Program-made: the position numbers and the translations under genes
Source: Cupriavidus pauculus
GTDB taxonomy: Bacteria > Pseudomonadota > Gammaproteobacteria > Burkholderiales > Burkholderiaceae
Direction: 5' to 3'
DNA length: 64,000 nucleotides
NCBI RefSeq assembly: GCF_008693385.1
Contig: NZ_CP044066.1
Location: 124,001-188,000 of the forward strand
The notes under the pieces: generated by a model
The model's input: only the letters and a program-made list of their open reading frames with translations
Database searches by the model: none
Told to the model about the DNA's origin: nothing
Shown: one piece after another, positions 29,055 to 37,706 of the stretch
How positions within the stretch are numbered: the first letter of the stretch is position 1
Layout of the letters: every line of letters starts with the position of its first letter

Positions 29055-29360
29055 TCAGGCGTTAATGAGGAATCGACTGCGTTTCTTGCAGGCGATCCAG
29101 CCAGGCTCACGCCCGCGGCCTGACCAAGTCTTTCCTGTCTTAGGGTCCTAATACAGCGCTACAGGCACAGCCATGTGAGTGCTCTTGCTACCCGGCTTCC
29201 TGCCTCGCCGCCTCATAATGATGTCATCAGGCAAGAGGCTATGTTGGGCCATCAGCTCTTGGATGCGCGCAATCACCGCACCGACCTCCTGCTCACGCAT
29301 CGCTGCGATTCGTTGTTCAAGCTCGGCGCGTTGCGCGAGAAGTTCCTTGCATGTGGACAT
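29055..29360 (-). pseudogene. H-NS family nucleoid protein interrupted by an in-frame amber codon
   Basis: Translation from the ATG at 29360 gives a typical betaproteobacterial H-NS relative: a coiled-coil N-terminus (LLAQRAELEQRIAAMREQEV), then RRRGRKPGS. A TAG at 29148-29150 stops it after 70 residues. In the same frame the conserved H-NS DNA-binding end continues: DPKTGKTWSGRGREPGWI, down to a stop at 29055-29057. The TAG stands where relatives have Arg (YRDP), so a single base change (AGG or CGG to TAG) broke the gene. A 70-residue product without the DNA-binding domain could still dimerise and interfere with H-NS. Confidence 0.85.
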
Positions 29361-29635
29361 ATGCTCCCCTGTCTGTGTTCAGTGGTAGCGCGATGGAAAC
29401 TGTCGGCAAGACTAATCCGAGCCCGAGCTTGAATCCGGCGCCTTCCACAACTTGCAGGCTCGGCAACCTCACTCTATGCAGGAGGACCCCAGTTGAAGCA
29501 ATTTCGATCGTCGAGATCTCCTTTAATTACAGCACAGTGATCGACGAACGGAAAATGAGCGGGCGTGGAGTTCGTTACCGCTCCACTCCGCTCCGCTCCG
29601 GAGCAACTTGCTCCTTGAACTGGCTAGAATAGCAA

Positions 29636-29874
29636 TCAAGCGGAACTGCGCACCACAAGATTCAGCTGGTCTAGGACAGGCGCCCAGTCGGCGTCATCAG
29701 TGAACTAGTCGCGTAGCAAGGCTGCCTGAGAATACGTCCAAAAGGAGGCCTCGCACAGGTTGATGCTGCGTGGCAAAGGAGAATGGACGGCAAGGAACTT
29801 CGCGATCGAGACTTCGTGGCGGGTAGCCCGAGTTGAGCAAAGAGGTCGCCGAAGGTCGGAAACTGCTGCGTCAT
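29636..29874 (-). pseudogene. DUF2789 family gene with frameshift and amber codon
   Basis: The frame from the ATG at 29874 gives FPTFGDLFAQLGLPAT, the usual start of DUF2789 proteins. Then another frame carries the rest: EVSIAKFLAVHSPLPRSINL, CEASFWTYSQAALLRD, an amber codon, FTDDADWAPVLDQLNLVV. So one base is missing near codon 22 and a second lesion (TAG for an expected Glu) follows. The protein cannot be made. DUF2789 function is unknown. It neighbours the equally broken H-NS gene. Confidence 0.82.
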
Positions 29875-30125
29875 GATGCGTTTCTCAATGAGAGTACGCG
29901 CCTCTGATTCCTGTCGTCCTGCTTGCCGATAACAACATTGTACCTGCCGACGGCGCGCGATCAAGGCACAAACCTTGAAAGTGCCAGCCAAGACGCCGAG
30001 GGAGGACGAAGTGTGTGGGTCGTGAATCCTGTCGCGAAGGCGACGGCGGCCGTTTTTTAGGGTGCGGCCGAGTTTTTGGTTGCGTATCTTAGCGGTGTGC
30101 GCCCGTCACCTGCGTGATCGTTCAT

Positions 30126-30153
30126 GGTGGCGCAGCTTTGATGCCGCGCCACC
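30126..30153 (-). terminator. Hairpin after the isochorismatase-family gene
   Basis: GGTGGCGC and GCGCCACC form a perfect 8-bp stem 13 bp after the stop codon at 30166. No T run follows, so termination would be weak or rho-assisted. Confidence 0.4.
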
Positions 30154-30165
30154 GCTCGTGTGACA

Positions 30166-30864
30166 TCAGTATTCGGTCACCGGCGCGTGGACCGGTGCGA
30201 TCGATGCGTGCGGGGTCTGCGTGCGCTGGGCGGCCTTGTGGACCATCGTGTAGGCGTAGTCGATGCCCATGCCGTAGGCGCCCGAGTGTTCCTTGGCCAG
30301 GCCCGTCACGGCATCGTACGTTTCCTTGTTCTTCCAGTCGCGCTGCCACTCGAGCAGCACCTGCTGCCACGTCACGGGCACCACGCCGGCCTGGATCATG
30401 CGCTGCATCGCGTAGTCGTGCGCTTCCTTGGTCGTGCCGCCCGAGGCGTCGGCCACCATGTAGATCTCGTAGTCGCCTTCGAGCATCGCGCTCAGCGCGA
30501 AGGTCGTGTTGCAGACTTCGGTCCACAGGCCGGCCACGACGATCTTCCTGCGGCCATTGGCGGCCAGCGCGTCACGCACCTTCTGGTCGTCCCACGAGTT
30601 CATCGAGGTGCGCTCCAGCGTTTCCTTGCCGGGGAACACGTCGAGCAGCTCGGGGTAGGTGTAGCCGGAGAACGAATCGGACTCGACCGTGGTGATGGTG
30701 GTCGGCACGTCGAAGATCTTTGCTGCCTTGGCCAGGCCCACGACATTGTTCTTCATGGTCTGGCGGTCCATCGACTGCACGCCGAAGGCCATCTGGGGCT
30801 GGTGGTCGATGAAGATCAGCTGGCTGTTGCGCGGGGTCAGGACTTGCAGCTTGGCGTTCGACAT
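30166..30864 (-). CDS. Cysteine hydrolase, isochorismatase superfamily (YcaC type)
   Basis: The 232-residue enzyme has the isochorismatase-fold triad: Asp in FIDHQPQMAFG near residue 20, a Lys after residue 100 (GRRKIVVAG) and the nucleophile Cys in GLWTEVCNTTFALSA near residue 118. YcaC proteins are octameric hydrolases of unknown substrate; close relatives act on amides. The extension after residue 205 is slightly longer than in E. coli YcaC. It stands alone, with an inverted repeat 134 bp upstream. Confidence 0.88.
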   Translation of the reverse strand: MSNAKLQVLTPRNSQLIFIDHQPQMAFGVQSMDRQTMKNNVVGLAKAAKIFDVPTTITTVESDSFSGYTYPELLDVFPGKETLERTSMNSWDDQKVRDALAANGRRKIVVAGLWTEVCNTTFALSAMLEGDYEIYMVADASGGTTKEAHDYAMQRMIQAGVVPVTWQQVLLEWQRDWKNKETYDAVTGLAKEHSGAYGMGIDYAYTMVHKAAQRTQTPHASIAPVHAPVTEY

Positions 30865-31421
30865 GGTTCCTCTCCGGAAAAAGGTAATTCAATAAGTTTG
30901 AGGTTGTTGTTGGCAGTGCTGGCTGTTGCTGCGCTGTCCATGGGTTGAACTATAGCGGTCGCCCTCCCGGAGAAAGTCGGCTATCGCTGTCATAGTTATT
31001 CAAAAAAATTGAATATTTGTAATGCGAACGACTCAGCGGAAAAGCCGCCCCCGCGTCGGTCGGAGAAGGCGTCAACAACAGTCGTTGGCGCTTATTAATC
31101 CCTTGGCCTCGCCCCCGAAAGCAGTTCACGCTTGGGCCGGCCAGCAATCGGACAGCTAACCGTATTGCCGCCACTATCGAGGCCGCAGATATCCAAGTGT
31201 GATTCCGCTTTTCATCCTATGCATGCCGCCTCAAACTTTCGAGGTCCTGACGAGACGACTGATGGCACATTCGGATAGCTGCCAAGGTCACCATACTCTC
31301 GCGTGGGGATCTACGCCCTTAGCTATCATCGCTGCGCCAATTACTTCCTGCGCCCGATTTTCCAGAGCAACATCGACTAGGCTCGGTCAAACGCCGTCCC
31401 GTATAGCCTGTCGCACCGTGA
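30865..31421. other. Intergenic region
   Basis: About 550 bp without a recognisable gene. It contains the promoter side of the hydrolase gene, with the inverted repeat at 30998-31014. Confidence 0.5.
30998..31014. promoter_or_regulatory. Inverted repeat upstream of the YcaC-type gene
   Basis: ATTCAA and TTGAAT form a perfect 6-bp inverted repeat with a 5-bp spacer of A. It fits the T-N11-A layout of LysR-type operators, but no LysR gene is adjacent. Confidence 0.4.
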
Positions 31422-32474
31422 CAAACAATTCCGATAAAGCATCGCCCCGCGGTAGCTTCCCTTGCCCGCCTTCATGCCGCGACCAGGCTGCAGGGCTTCG
31501 TCTGCCACACGGCCGTATGGCACAGCGTCAGCGCGACGGTTATCCTCGAATGTGCCAACGGCCATCAATTCGAGCGCCGCGCGTATGGCGTCCTATACAA
31601 GGAGTCCAACTGCCCCGAATGCAGCCGCGCCAGCATTGCGGCGAAGTTCGCCGCCGTCGTAGCCGCTCGAGGCGGCAAGTGTCTGAACCAAGGGGGCTTT
31701 CTCGGCGGAGCGGCTATCCACAGAATCCGCTGCGAGCGCGGCCATGAATGGGCTCCGGAGGGCCGCAGCGTATTGGCTGGCTATTGGTGTCCCCGCTGCG
31801 CGGGCAAGCCGATCAAGCCGGCCTCGCAAGCTCGCGCTTCGAAGTACGGTCTCGCCGATCTACAGGCGGCAGCCGCTACTCGCGGGGGTAAATGTCTCGC
31901 GACAACTTGGAAGACGGGGCGCGATCACTACTCATTCGAATGCGCAGCTGGCCACCGCTGGAACGCGATGGGCTATAAGGTACTCAGGCAGGGGAACTGG
32001 TGCCGAGCGTGCACCGACGCGAAACTTGGAGCGCAAAGGAGCAATCCCGACGGCTTGGCGCGCGTACGCGAGATCGCCCAAGCGCGCGGTGGCCAGTGTC
32101 TGAGCCGCTCCTACCACGGAACCAGTGCTTCTTACAGGTTCCGGTGTTGGGCCGGTCACGAGTTGGATGCGCTCGGCAATAACATCCTGCAGGGCGGCTG
32201 GTGCCGGCTGTGTCGCAACGAAGGACAGAAGCTGGGCATCGAGGCCATGCGCGCACTCGCGCGGGAGCGTGGGGGCATTTGCCACTCTGAGGTCTATCTC
32301 CACGGAAAATCCAAACTCAAGTGGGAATGCCATCGCGGCCACCTCTGGAACGCAACGCCCTCCGGCGTCAAGAGGGGTCACTGGTGCCCGTCCTGCGCGA
32401 TCCTCAATACTATCGACGCAAAGAATGAGCACAAGCGGAAGCGCTATGAGGCTGTGGGAAAAACACCAAAATAG
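31422..32474 (+). CDS. Protein of five zinc-ribbon repeats, 5' end uncertain
   Basis: One open frame from 31422 to 32474 encodes five repeats of about 55 residues. Each has RGG-x-C, then C-x2-GH-x-W and W-C-x2-C, for example CAAGHRWNA with NWCRAC, and CHRGHLWNA with HWCPSC. Each repeat can hold a zinc ion. The first ordinary start codon in this frame is a TTG at 31773, inside the second repeat; repeats 1 and 2 (CANGHQF with NCPEC, CERGHEW with YWCPRC) lie upstream of it without ATG, GTG or TTG. So the gene is either truncated at its 5' end or broken by an upstream frameshift. Such repeat proteins are seen in mobile DNA; function unknown. Confidence 0.7.
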   Translation, partial: QTIPIKHRPAVASLARLHAATRLQGFVCHTAVWHSVSATVILECANGHQFERRAYGVLYKESNCPECSRASIAAKFAAVVAARGGKCLNQGGFLGGAAIHRIRCERGHEWAPEGRSVLAGYWCPRCAGKPIKPASQARASKYGLADLQAAAATRGGKCLATTWKTGRDHYSFECAAGHRWNAMGYKVLRQGNWCRACTDAKLGAQRSNPDGLARVREIAQARGGQCLSRSYHGTSASYRFRCWAGHELDALGNNILQGGWCRLCRNEGQKLGIEAMRALARERGGICHSEVYLHGKSKLKWECHRGHLWNATPSGVKRGHWCPSCAILNTIDAKNEHKRKRYEAVGKTPK

Positions 32475-32560
32475 CGCTTCTTCACCGTTGCAAAGTGCAG
32501 GTCCTCTTCGCTAAGCTTTGCGATCCGGCCGCGTGCCGGCATTCTCAACACAGGAGCTCC

Positions 32561-32983
32561 ATGGCAACGAAGAAGACAGCCGCCCCGAAGACTGCGGCAA
32601 AGAAACCGGCAGCCCCGGCGAAGAAGGTTGCGCCCGCAGCCAAGAAAGCTGCAACCGCCCTTGTCGCCAAGCCGCTGAAGGAAACGTTCAACAAGTCGAG
32701 CCTGCTGGCACATCTGGTCGCACAAACCGAGCTGGACAAGAAGACGGTACAAACCGTGCTCGTCCACCTCGAGAACACGATCGCCAGTGCCATCCACAAG
32801 AAGGGAGCGGGCGAATTCACGTTCCCGGGCCTGTTCAAGGTGGCGGCCATCCAGGTGCCCGCGACTAAGAAGCGCTTCGGGAAAAATCCCTTCACTGGCC
32901 AGGACCAATGGTTCGCCGCGAAGCCGGCTTCCGTGAAGGTGAAAGTGCGCCCGCTGAAGAAGCTCAAGGATGCGGCCCTGTAA
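32561..32983 (+). CDS. HU-like DNA-binding protein with Lys/Ala-rich tail
   Basis: The 140-residue protein has an N-terminal histone-H1-like tail (about residues 1-40, rich in Lys, Ala and Pro) followed by an HU/IHF-type domain (FNKSSLLAHLVAQTELDKKT, then FTFPGLFKVAAIQVPATKKR). Such fused nucleoid proteins are common in Burkholderiales. Start at 32561 follows CAGGAG. A strong terminator follows 24 bp after the stop, so it is monocistronic. Confidence 0.85.
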   Translation: MATKKTAAPKTAAKKPAAPAKKVAPAAKKAATALVAKPLKETFNKSSLLAHLVAQTELDKKTVQTVLVHLENTIASAIHKKGAGEFTFPGLFKVAAIQVPATKKRFGKNPFTGQDQWFAAKPASVKVKVRPLKKLKDAAL

Positions 32984-33006
32984 AACGGTACGCTGCCCGT
33001 AAGCAG

Positions 33007-33031
33007 AGGCCTGGCAATGCCAGGCCTTTTC
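33007..33031 (+). terminator. Terminator of the HU-like gene
   Basis: AGGCCTGGC, loop AAT, GCCAGGCCT and a T run: a perfect 9-bp stem. Confidence 0.9.
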
Positions 33032-33049
33032 GTTTGTACGCCGTCCACG

Positions 33050-33087
33050 AAAAAAAAAGCCCCTGACGTCCGATTAGACGTAGGGGT
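33050..33087 (-). terminator. Terminator for minus-strand transcripts of the maintenance module
   Basis: On the minus strand CCCCTACGTC pairs with GACGTCAGGGG around a 6-nt loop, followed by a run of nine T. It ends the leftward transcripts coming from 33232. Confidence 0.8.
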
Positions 33088-33231
33088 TGTTTGAAGGGAT
33101 GAGCGGCGCGCAAACTGCGCTCGCTCACTAACGGGCCCAACTGCCGCTTGACCCGTTAAATTGGCAAATGGAAATGCCCACCGTCCTTCTGGATATGCGG
33201 GCATTGGGATGCAGAGATGGTCCGCCCGACT

Positions 33232-33516
33232 TCAAGCCTCCTTGCGCGGCAGTGGCAACAGGCCATACTTGGCCAGCGCTTTCAGGTTGGTTTCGATGTA
33301 CGTTTCCATGCCATCGATCTTCACCGCAAGGTAGTGATCGAAACAGGCCGCGTCTTGCGAAACCTCCACGTTCTTGGCAGCTTGAAATGCGTCCAGCAGC
33401 TTCTCGCGGTCCATATCAGCGCCCATCCAGCCAACGACGCGGATGAACGTGTGAACCCTCCGCCGACGCGGCAGCAGCTTTTCGGCCTCTTCGGCCGTGA
33501 CAAATACTTTAGACAT
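33232..33516 (-). CDS. Hypothetical protein of the maintenance module
   Basis: The 94-residue frame begins MSKVFVTAEEAEKLLPRRRR and has alternating charged helices; no family recognised. It lies 42 bp after the next gene upstream and ends 145 bp before a strong terminator, so it probably closes the leftward operon. Confidence 0.6.
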   Translation of the reverse strand: MSKVFVTAEEAEKLLPRRRRVHTFIRVVGWMGADMDREKLLDAFQAAKNVEVSQDAACFDHYLAVKIDGMETYIETNLKALAKYGLLPLPRKEA

Positions 33517-33558
33517 GGTTAGAGCCTTAGAGCAGGGCTAGGCCTGCATGGTTAACGG

Positions 33559-33885
33559 TCAATCCGGCCGAACATCCTGCCCTTCAGAAGGGGGATAAAA
33601 GCCAACGGGCATTTCGGTTTCTGCGTCGATGCCGTACTGGCAAACAGAACCCGTGCCGCAATAGCCACCGCCGCAGATCTGCTGGCAGTAGCTCTCAATG
33701 CCATGGGCCCGGAGTTGGGCAAAGGCTTCCTCACGATTCCGGTCGCTGGGATTTCGTTCCCAAGAATCTTTGGCAACATCGCCGAGCCGACTCCAGCTTG
33801 GTCTTCGCGGTCCATCCTGGTAGTTTGGCCGCGCTGCCAGATCGCGCTCATATGCAAGCTGCCCAGGTGACTTCCACAGATTCAT
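33559..33885 (-). CDS. Hypothetical Cys-rich small protein
   Basis: The 108-residue frame begins MNLWKSPGQLAYERDLAARP. The C-terminal part is Cys-rich (YCQQICGGGYCGTGSVC), which may bind metal. AAGGAAG lies 10 bp ahead of the ATG. No family recognised. Confidence 0.6.
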   Translation of the reverse strand: MNLWKSPGQLAYERDLAARPNYQDGPRRPSWSRLGDVAKDSWERNPSDRNREEAFAQLRAHGIESYCQQICGGGYCGTGSVCQYGIDAETEMPVGFYPPSEGQDVRPD

Positions 33886-33991
33886 AACATGCTTCCTTGC
33901 TTGAAGTTTCAGACCTACGCCAGGAGCGGGGTTATCCCGTCTGAATTGGATTGAATGACGCCGTTGCCGGCGGTTCCGGGACAAGCCGCGG

Positions 33992-34543
33992 CTAGCCGAG
34001 ACTTCCCGTCGACTCACGCGCGTGCGCAGGGTGCGGGTCGAGCGCCCGGAGCTCGCAGACAACGTAGCGACGCAGAATCTCTTCAATGGTCCGCTGTTCC
34101 TGGTCCACGAAGAACGCCGCGGCCGTATCGCCGCTGCGGATATCAAGCTGGCTCTGAACGGAGCGGCACGCCGAATTCAGAGCGTCGTCGACAAGCTTGG
34201 TAATCAGGTCGGCGTTGCGCTCATCGAAACTCGGGAGCCAATCGTCGAGCGCATCCATCACGCTCTTCACGGCTACAGCGAAAGCCTCGACGCCGCCCGC
34301 GTCTGACTTTGGGAACAACGCCGAGATTTCTTCGACCTCGCCGAGCACCGCTGTGATCTCACCGATCGTGACGTGATCGCGGACCGCGAGCAGGCTTGCG
34401 GCAGTCGGCGGGATGCGCCCTTCTGCGATGGCTCGCTGGATGTAGGCCGTGCCGCGCTCGACCGCGCGCGACACAAAGGCCTCCTGCACGGCGTTGAGCG
34501 TGGTTCGTGATTCGAGCGCATTGGGGTAGTTGATAAATTTCAT
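33992..34543 (-). CDS. Hypothetical protein
   Basis: The 183-residue frame begins MKFINYPNALESRTTLNAVQ and looks mostly alpha-helical, with no membrane segment. Not recognised. It is separated from the SbcC-like gene by a terminator at 34641-34678, so it probably has its own promoter. Confidence 0.6.
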   Translation of the reverse strand: MKFINYPNALESRTTLNAVQEAFVSRAVERGTAYIQRAIAEGRIPPTAASLLAVRDHVTIGEITAVLGEVEEISALFPKSDAGGVEAFAVAVKSVMDALDDWLPSFDERNADLITKLVDDALNSACRSVQSQLDIRSGDTAAAFFVDQEQRTIEEILRRYVVCELRALDPHPAHARESTGSLG

Positions 34544-34640
34544 GAAGTGCTCCAGGAAGATGAGGATTGCCCACCGTGTTCAGTGGCTAGGGATGCCGCC
34601 AGCGGCCTTACCCGATGCGGGATAGACGCCAACGTGCATG

Positions 34641-34678
34641 CAGAGAAAAGAAAGCCCGCTCCCTTTCGGTGAGCGGGC
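34641..34678 (-). terminator. Terminator of the SbcC-like gene
   Basis: On the minus strand GCCCGCTC, loop of 9, GAGCGGGC and TTTCTTTTCTC follow 25 bp after the stop codon. Confidence 0.8.
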
Positions 34679-34702
34679 AGAGTGAAGAGAGCCGCGGGCG
34701 AA

Positions 34703-37027
34703 CTACGACTGCGCCAGCGCGACGACATCGATGACGCCGTCGGCGTCGTCCACGAGATCGGGCGTCTGCGAGATGAAGAACTCCCGCTGATACCCGCCAA
34801 CCCGCAGCACTTCGCGCTTCATCTTCATGAAGGCACGCTTGCGCTCCGGATCCAGCGGACCGTCAGCCTCATCGGTGAACAGCGTCTGGAAAGGCTGCTG
34901 CGCGTCCTGCGCCCGATACAGGGCAATTCCGCGCGTCAGGCACTCGTTGATCCAGACCTTCTGGCCCCCTGACATCACACCGAACTCCTTCATGGTGTCG
35001 TTGTCGGCATCGATCACGTTGATGGAGAAGCCCTCGCGCATCTCGCCGCTGGCCAGCGCCGTCTGCGTCTGGATCGCGATAGTGAATCGCGGTCCATAGC
35101 AGGCCAGGAGCAGGTCATTGACGATCTGCGTGATAGCCGGGCCCGCGTCATCGATGGACAACGCGATCACACCATCGTTGCCAAGGCCTTTCGCAAGCAG
35201 CTTCCACTTCGCGATCTCGTCAGAGATGGCCTGCGCCTTGGTCTCGAGCGCCGGCATGCCGGCGAGCTCAAGATCCAAACGACCGCGCTCGACCACCAGC
35301 ATGCTCTCCTGCCGAATCAGCGCTTCGATCCGGCCGGCAATGGCAGCGACAGCCTCACGGCCCGCTGCAATCTGGCGATCCAGCTGCGCCAGCATGCCGG
35401 TCACGTCCTCCGTGGCCAACGTTGCCAGCTCCCGACGCACCGTTTCGAGCTGGGATTGCACGTCCGCAACGTCGCGCTTGTGACGCTCAACTCGCGATGC
35501 ATCCTCCTCGATCAATGCCGCCAGATCTCGCTCGGCCTGCGCCAATCCTTCCCGCGCGGTAGCCATTAGCGGCATCTTGGCAGCCGTCGCGGTGAGGCGC
35601 TGCAAAAGCTGCTGATCGCGCAACAGATCCGCCTCGAGGGCGGAAAGCGCAGCCCGCGCCGTGGCACGTTCAGACACCTGCCCTTGCATCGACTGCATCT
35701 GCTCAAGCTTCTTGCGATAGCTTTCACGCAGCGCCTTGACGGATACGACCTGATCGCCGAGTTTCGCCTTGGCATTGCGGGCTTGCGCCAGCAATGGACA
35801 GGCGGCGTGCATCGGATCATCCCGGCATGGCACGGTGTCGATGACATCGGCCTGCAGCTTCAACGAGTCGGCCAATTTCGCGCCGGCAACGCCTTGCTGC
35901 TCCAGGCCCTTGAGCTCGGTGCTGAGCGAGGCATGCTCGACATAAGCCGCGTCGAACTTCTCCACGATGGCACGCTGGCTGGCAATGGCGTCCTGCCGCC
36001 GGCCGACGACCAGTTGCAAGGCATCCCGCTCGCCGGCCGCCGCCTTAATAGCCGAAGCCTCCGTCAGTACAGCACGATTGCCTGACAACTGCCGCTCGAG
36101 ATCCCGCCTGCGCGCCACAGCACGACCGGCCGCAACGTGATCATCGCTGGCAAGCGATGCCCTACGCTGGTCCAATTCGGCCCTGCGCTGGTTCAGCTCT
36201 CGCAACCGTGCTTCCGTACCGGCATTGGCCTCCTGCTTCGCCGCCAGCGTTGCGCGCTCCTGCAGCAGCTTCGCGCCCTTCGCCATTTCCTCATCACGGG
36301 CGCCCCGCTCGGTATCCAGGCTCTCGCCCATCTGCCAGATCTCCCGGGCGACCACCGCCGCCCGATCGCGCTTCCCCGTGAGGGTCAGTAGATTCCGCTG
36401 AAGGGTGTCCAGCGAGCGCGTCAACAGCTTGGCCACATCACCCGCCTTCGCGGACAATTCGCGCAAATGATCGATGCCCAGCAGTTCGGCGAGCAGCTTC
36501 TTGATCTCGCCCGGCTGGTAGCTGGCGAGCGGCCGCCGATTCTGCGCGGAGAAGACACTGGTAAAGAACGCTTCCGGCGAGCCGAGAACCGCTTCGATGC
36601 ACCGGTTGTAGGTGTCGGCTTTGCCGTCTGACAGGGTGCCGTCCGCAAGCTGCAGGGGCGACCAACTGCCATCCGAGGCCTTCTCGAACAGGTAGTACTC
36701 GGCCTTGCGGCTTTTGCCAGGGTTGCGAAACGCGAACGCGGAGCGATAGGTCTTGCCGCCGTGCTCCCATTCCAGATCCTTCTCCGCGCGCGGAGCGCAC
36801 AGGTGGTCCCAGTACGAGAACGCGTCGACCGACATCTTGCTCGCGTGGCTCGGCATGATCGGATACGGATGCAGGTTGTCCATGATCGTCGTCTTGCCGG
36901 CTCCGTTGGGGCCAACCAGCGCAATCAGGCCAGTCGGCAGCGTCGTCAGGTCAACCGTGACGCTATCGCGGTGCATACCGTCGCGGATGCCGTGGAACCC
37001 AGCCAGCGTCAGTTTCAGTGGGCGCAT
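34703..37027 (-). CDS. SbcC/Rad50-like ATPase
   Basis: The 774-residue protein has the ABC-type ATPase halves separated by a long coiled coil, as in SbcC. Walker A is GPNGAGKTT (residues 39-47), the signature MSGGQKVWINE near residue 680, and Walker B LFTDEADGPLD near residue 715. The hook region shows three Cys (VPCRDDPMHAACPLL is the middle part) but no plain CxxC zinc hook. It overlaps the preceding small gene by 13 bp and is close to an SbcD-like phosphoesterase, which fits an SbcCD-type nuclease carried by the element. Confidence 0.82.
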   Translation of the reverse strand: MRPLKLTLAGFHGIRDGMHRDSVTVDLTTLPTGLIALVGPNGAGKTTIMDNLHPYPIMPSHASKMSVDAFSYWDHLCAPRAEKDLEWEHGGKTYRSAFAFRNPGKSRKAEYYLFEKASDGSWSPLQLADGTLSDGKADTYNRCIEAVLGSPEAFFTSVFSAQNRRPLASYQPGEIKKLLAELLGIDHLRELSAKAGDVAKLLTRSLDTLQRNLLTLTGKRDRAAVVAREIWQMGESLDTERGARDEEMAKGAKLLQERATLAAKQEANAGTEARLRELNQRRAELDQRRASLASDDHVAAGRAVARRRDLERQLSGNRAVLTEASAIKAAAGERDALQLVVGRRQDAIASQRAIVEKFDAAYVEHASLSTELKGLEQQGVAGAKLADSLKLQADVIDTVPCRDDPMHAACPLLAQARNAKAKLGDQVVSVKALRESYRKKLEQMQSMQGQVSERATARAALSALEADLLRDQQLLQRLTATAAKMPLMATAREGLAQAERDLAALIEEDASRVERHKRDVADVQSQLETVRRELATLATEDVTGMLAQLDRQIAAGREAVAAIAGRIEALIRQESMLVVERGRLDLELAGMPALETKAQAISDEIAKWKLLAKGLGNDGVIALSIDDAGPAITQIVNDLLLACYGPRFTIAIQTQTALASGEMREGFSINVIDADNDTMKEFGVMSGGQKVWINECLTRGIALYRAQDAQQPFQTLFTDEADGPLDPERKRAFMKMKREVLRVGGYQREFFISQTPDLVDDADGVIDVVALAQS

Positions 37028-37530
37028 TCAGACAACTCCGCGCCGGAGAAGGAGTGCAGATATTCCGAAGAGACCTCCATCACGTTCTCGTCGAACGTAG
37101 GCATCTCTGAGGCGACCGGGGCATCGCGCTCGGGCTTTCCCACAATCGCGCGTTCCACAGAGCGGCGAGCCGCGGTAAACTGCGCAGCAGCCATCTTCAT
37201 CACGGCGGCCCAGTCCTCCAAGCCCGTGAGGGCTCGCAGTTCCAGCTGGCTCCACTGGGAAGCCAGGCCGTTGGTGAACGACCAGATGAGGTCCTGCAGT
37301 TCCTTGGATGGCGCCACGGCGAAGAAGGTGTTACTACCCGCCTCGCCAAGCGCCATCACGAGCATGTGATCGCGCTTGGCGATCACCGCGCCGCGGCCGG
37401 TGCCGAACGGCTCGTACATCATGCATTGCGTGAAGCCATGCTGCTCGGACAAGCGTTTGGCCATGTCGGAGCGATTGATAAAGGTCTCTTCGACGAACAA
37501 CCAGTCGGGTCCAGCGTGGTAGAGAATCAT
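37015..37530 (-). CDS. Hypothetical protein cotranscribed with the SbcC-like gene
   Basis: The 171-residue frame begins MILYHAGPDWLFVEETFINR; no known domain. It overlaps the SbcC-like start by 13 bp. The Shine-Dalgarno AGGAG is inside a hairpin (37534-37558), part of the recurrent leader described separately. Confidence 0.65.
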   Translation of the reverse strand: MILYHAGPDWLFVEETFINRSDMAKRLSEQHGFTQCMMYEPFGTGRGAVIAKRDHMLVMALGEAGSNTFFAVAPSKELQDLIWSFTNGLASQWSQLELRALTGLEDWAAVMKMAAAQFTAARRSVERAIVGKPERDAPVASEMPTFDENVMEVSSEYLHSFSGAELSECAH

Positions 37531-37635
37531 GGTGCACTCCTGAAAAATGACGGAGTGCGACCCGGACGGGCGGCACCCGTCTGGGTAAGGGAAAGGGAAT
37601 AGATACTTCGGGGTCGATGCGTCAGAGACGCGGGT
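37531..37635 (-). promoter_or_regulatory. Structured 5' leader, copy 1
   Basis: Plus-strand order: SD hairpin GCACTCC/GGAGTGC (37534-37558); second hairpin CCCGGACGGG/CCCGTCTGGG (37561-37585); first hairpin with GTCGAT flank (37613-37635), stem GCGTC/GACGC. Belongs to the leader of the gene starting at 37530. No clear promoter was found upstream. Confidence 0.7.
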
Positions 37636-37706
37636 AAAACCAGTTTTCGACAGCCGCGTGGGCTGTCGGAACATGGCTCTGCCAGGTTCAAAGGGTTGGC
37701 GTATGG

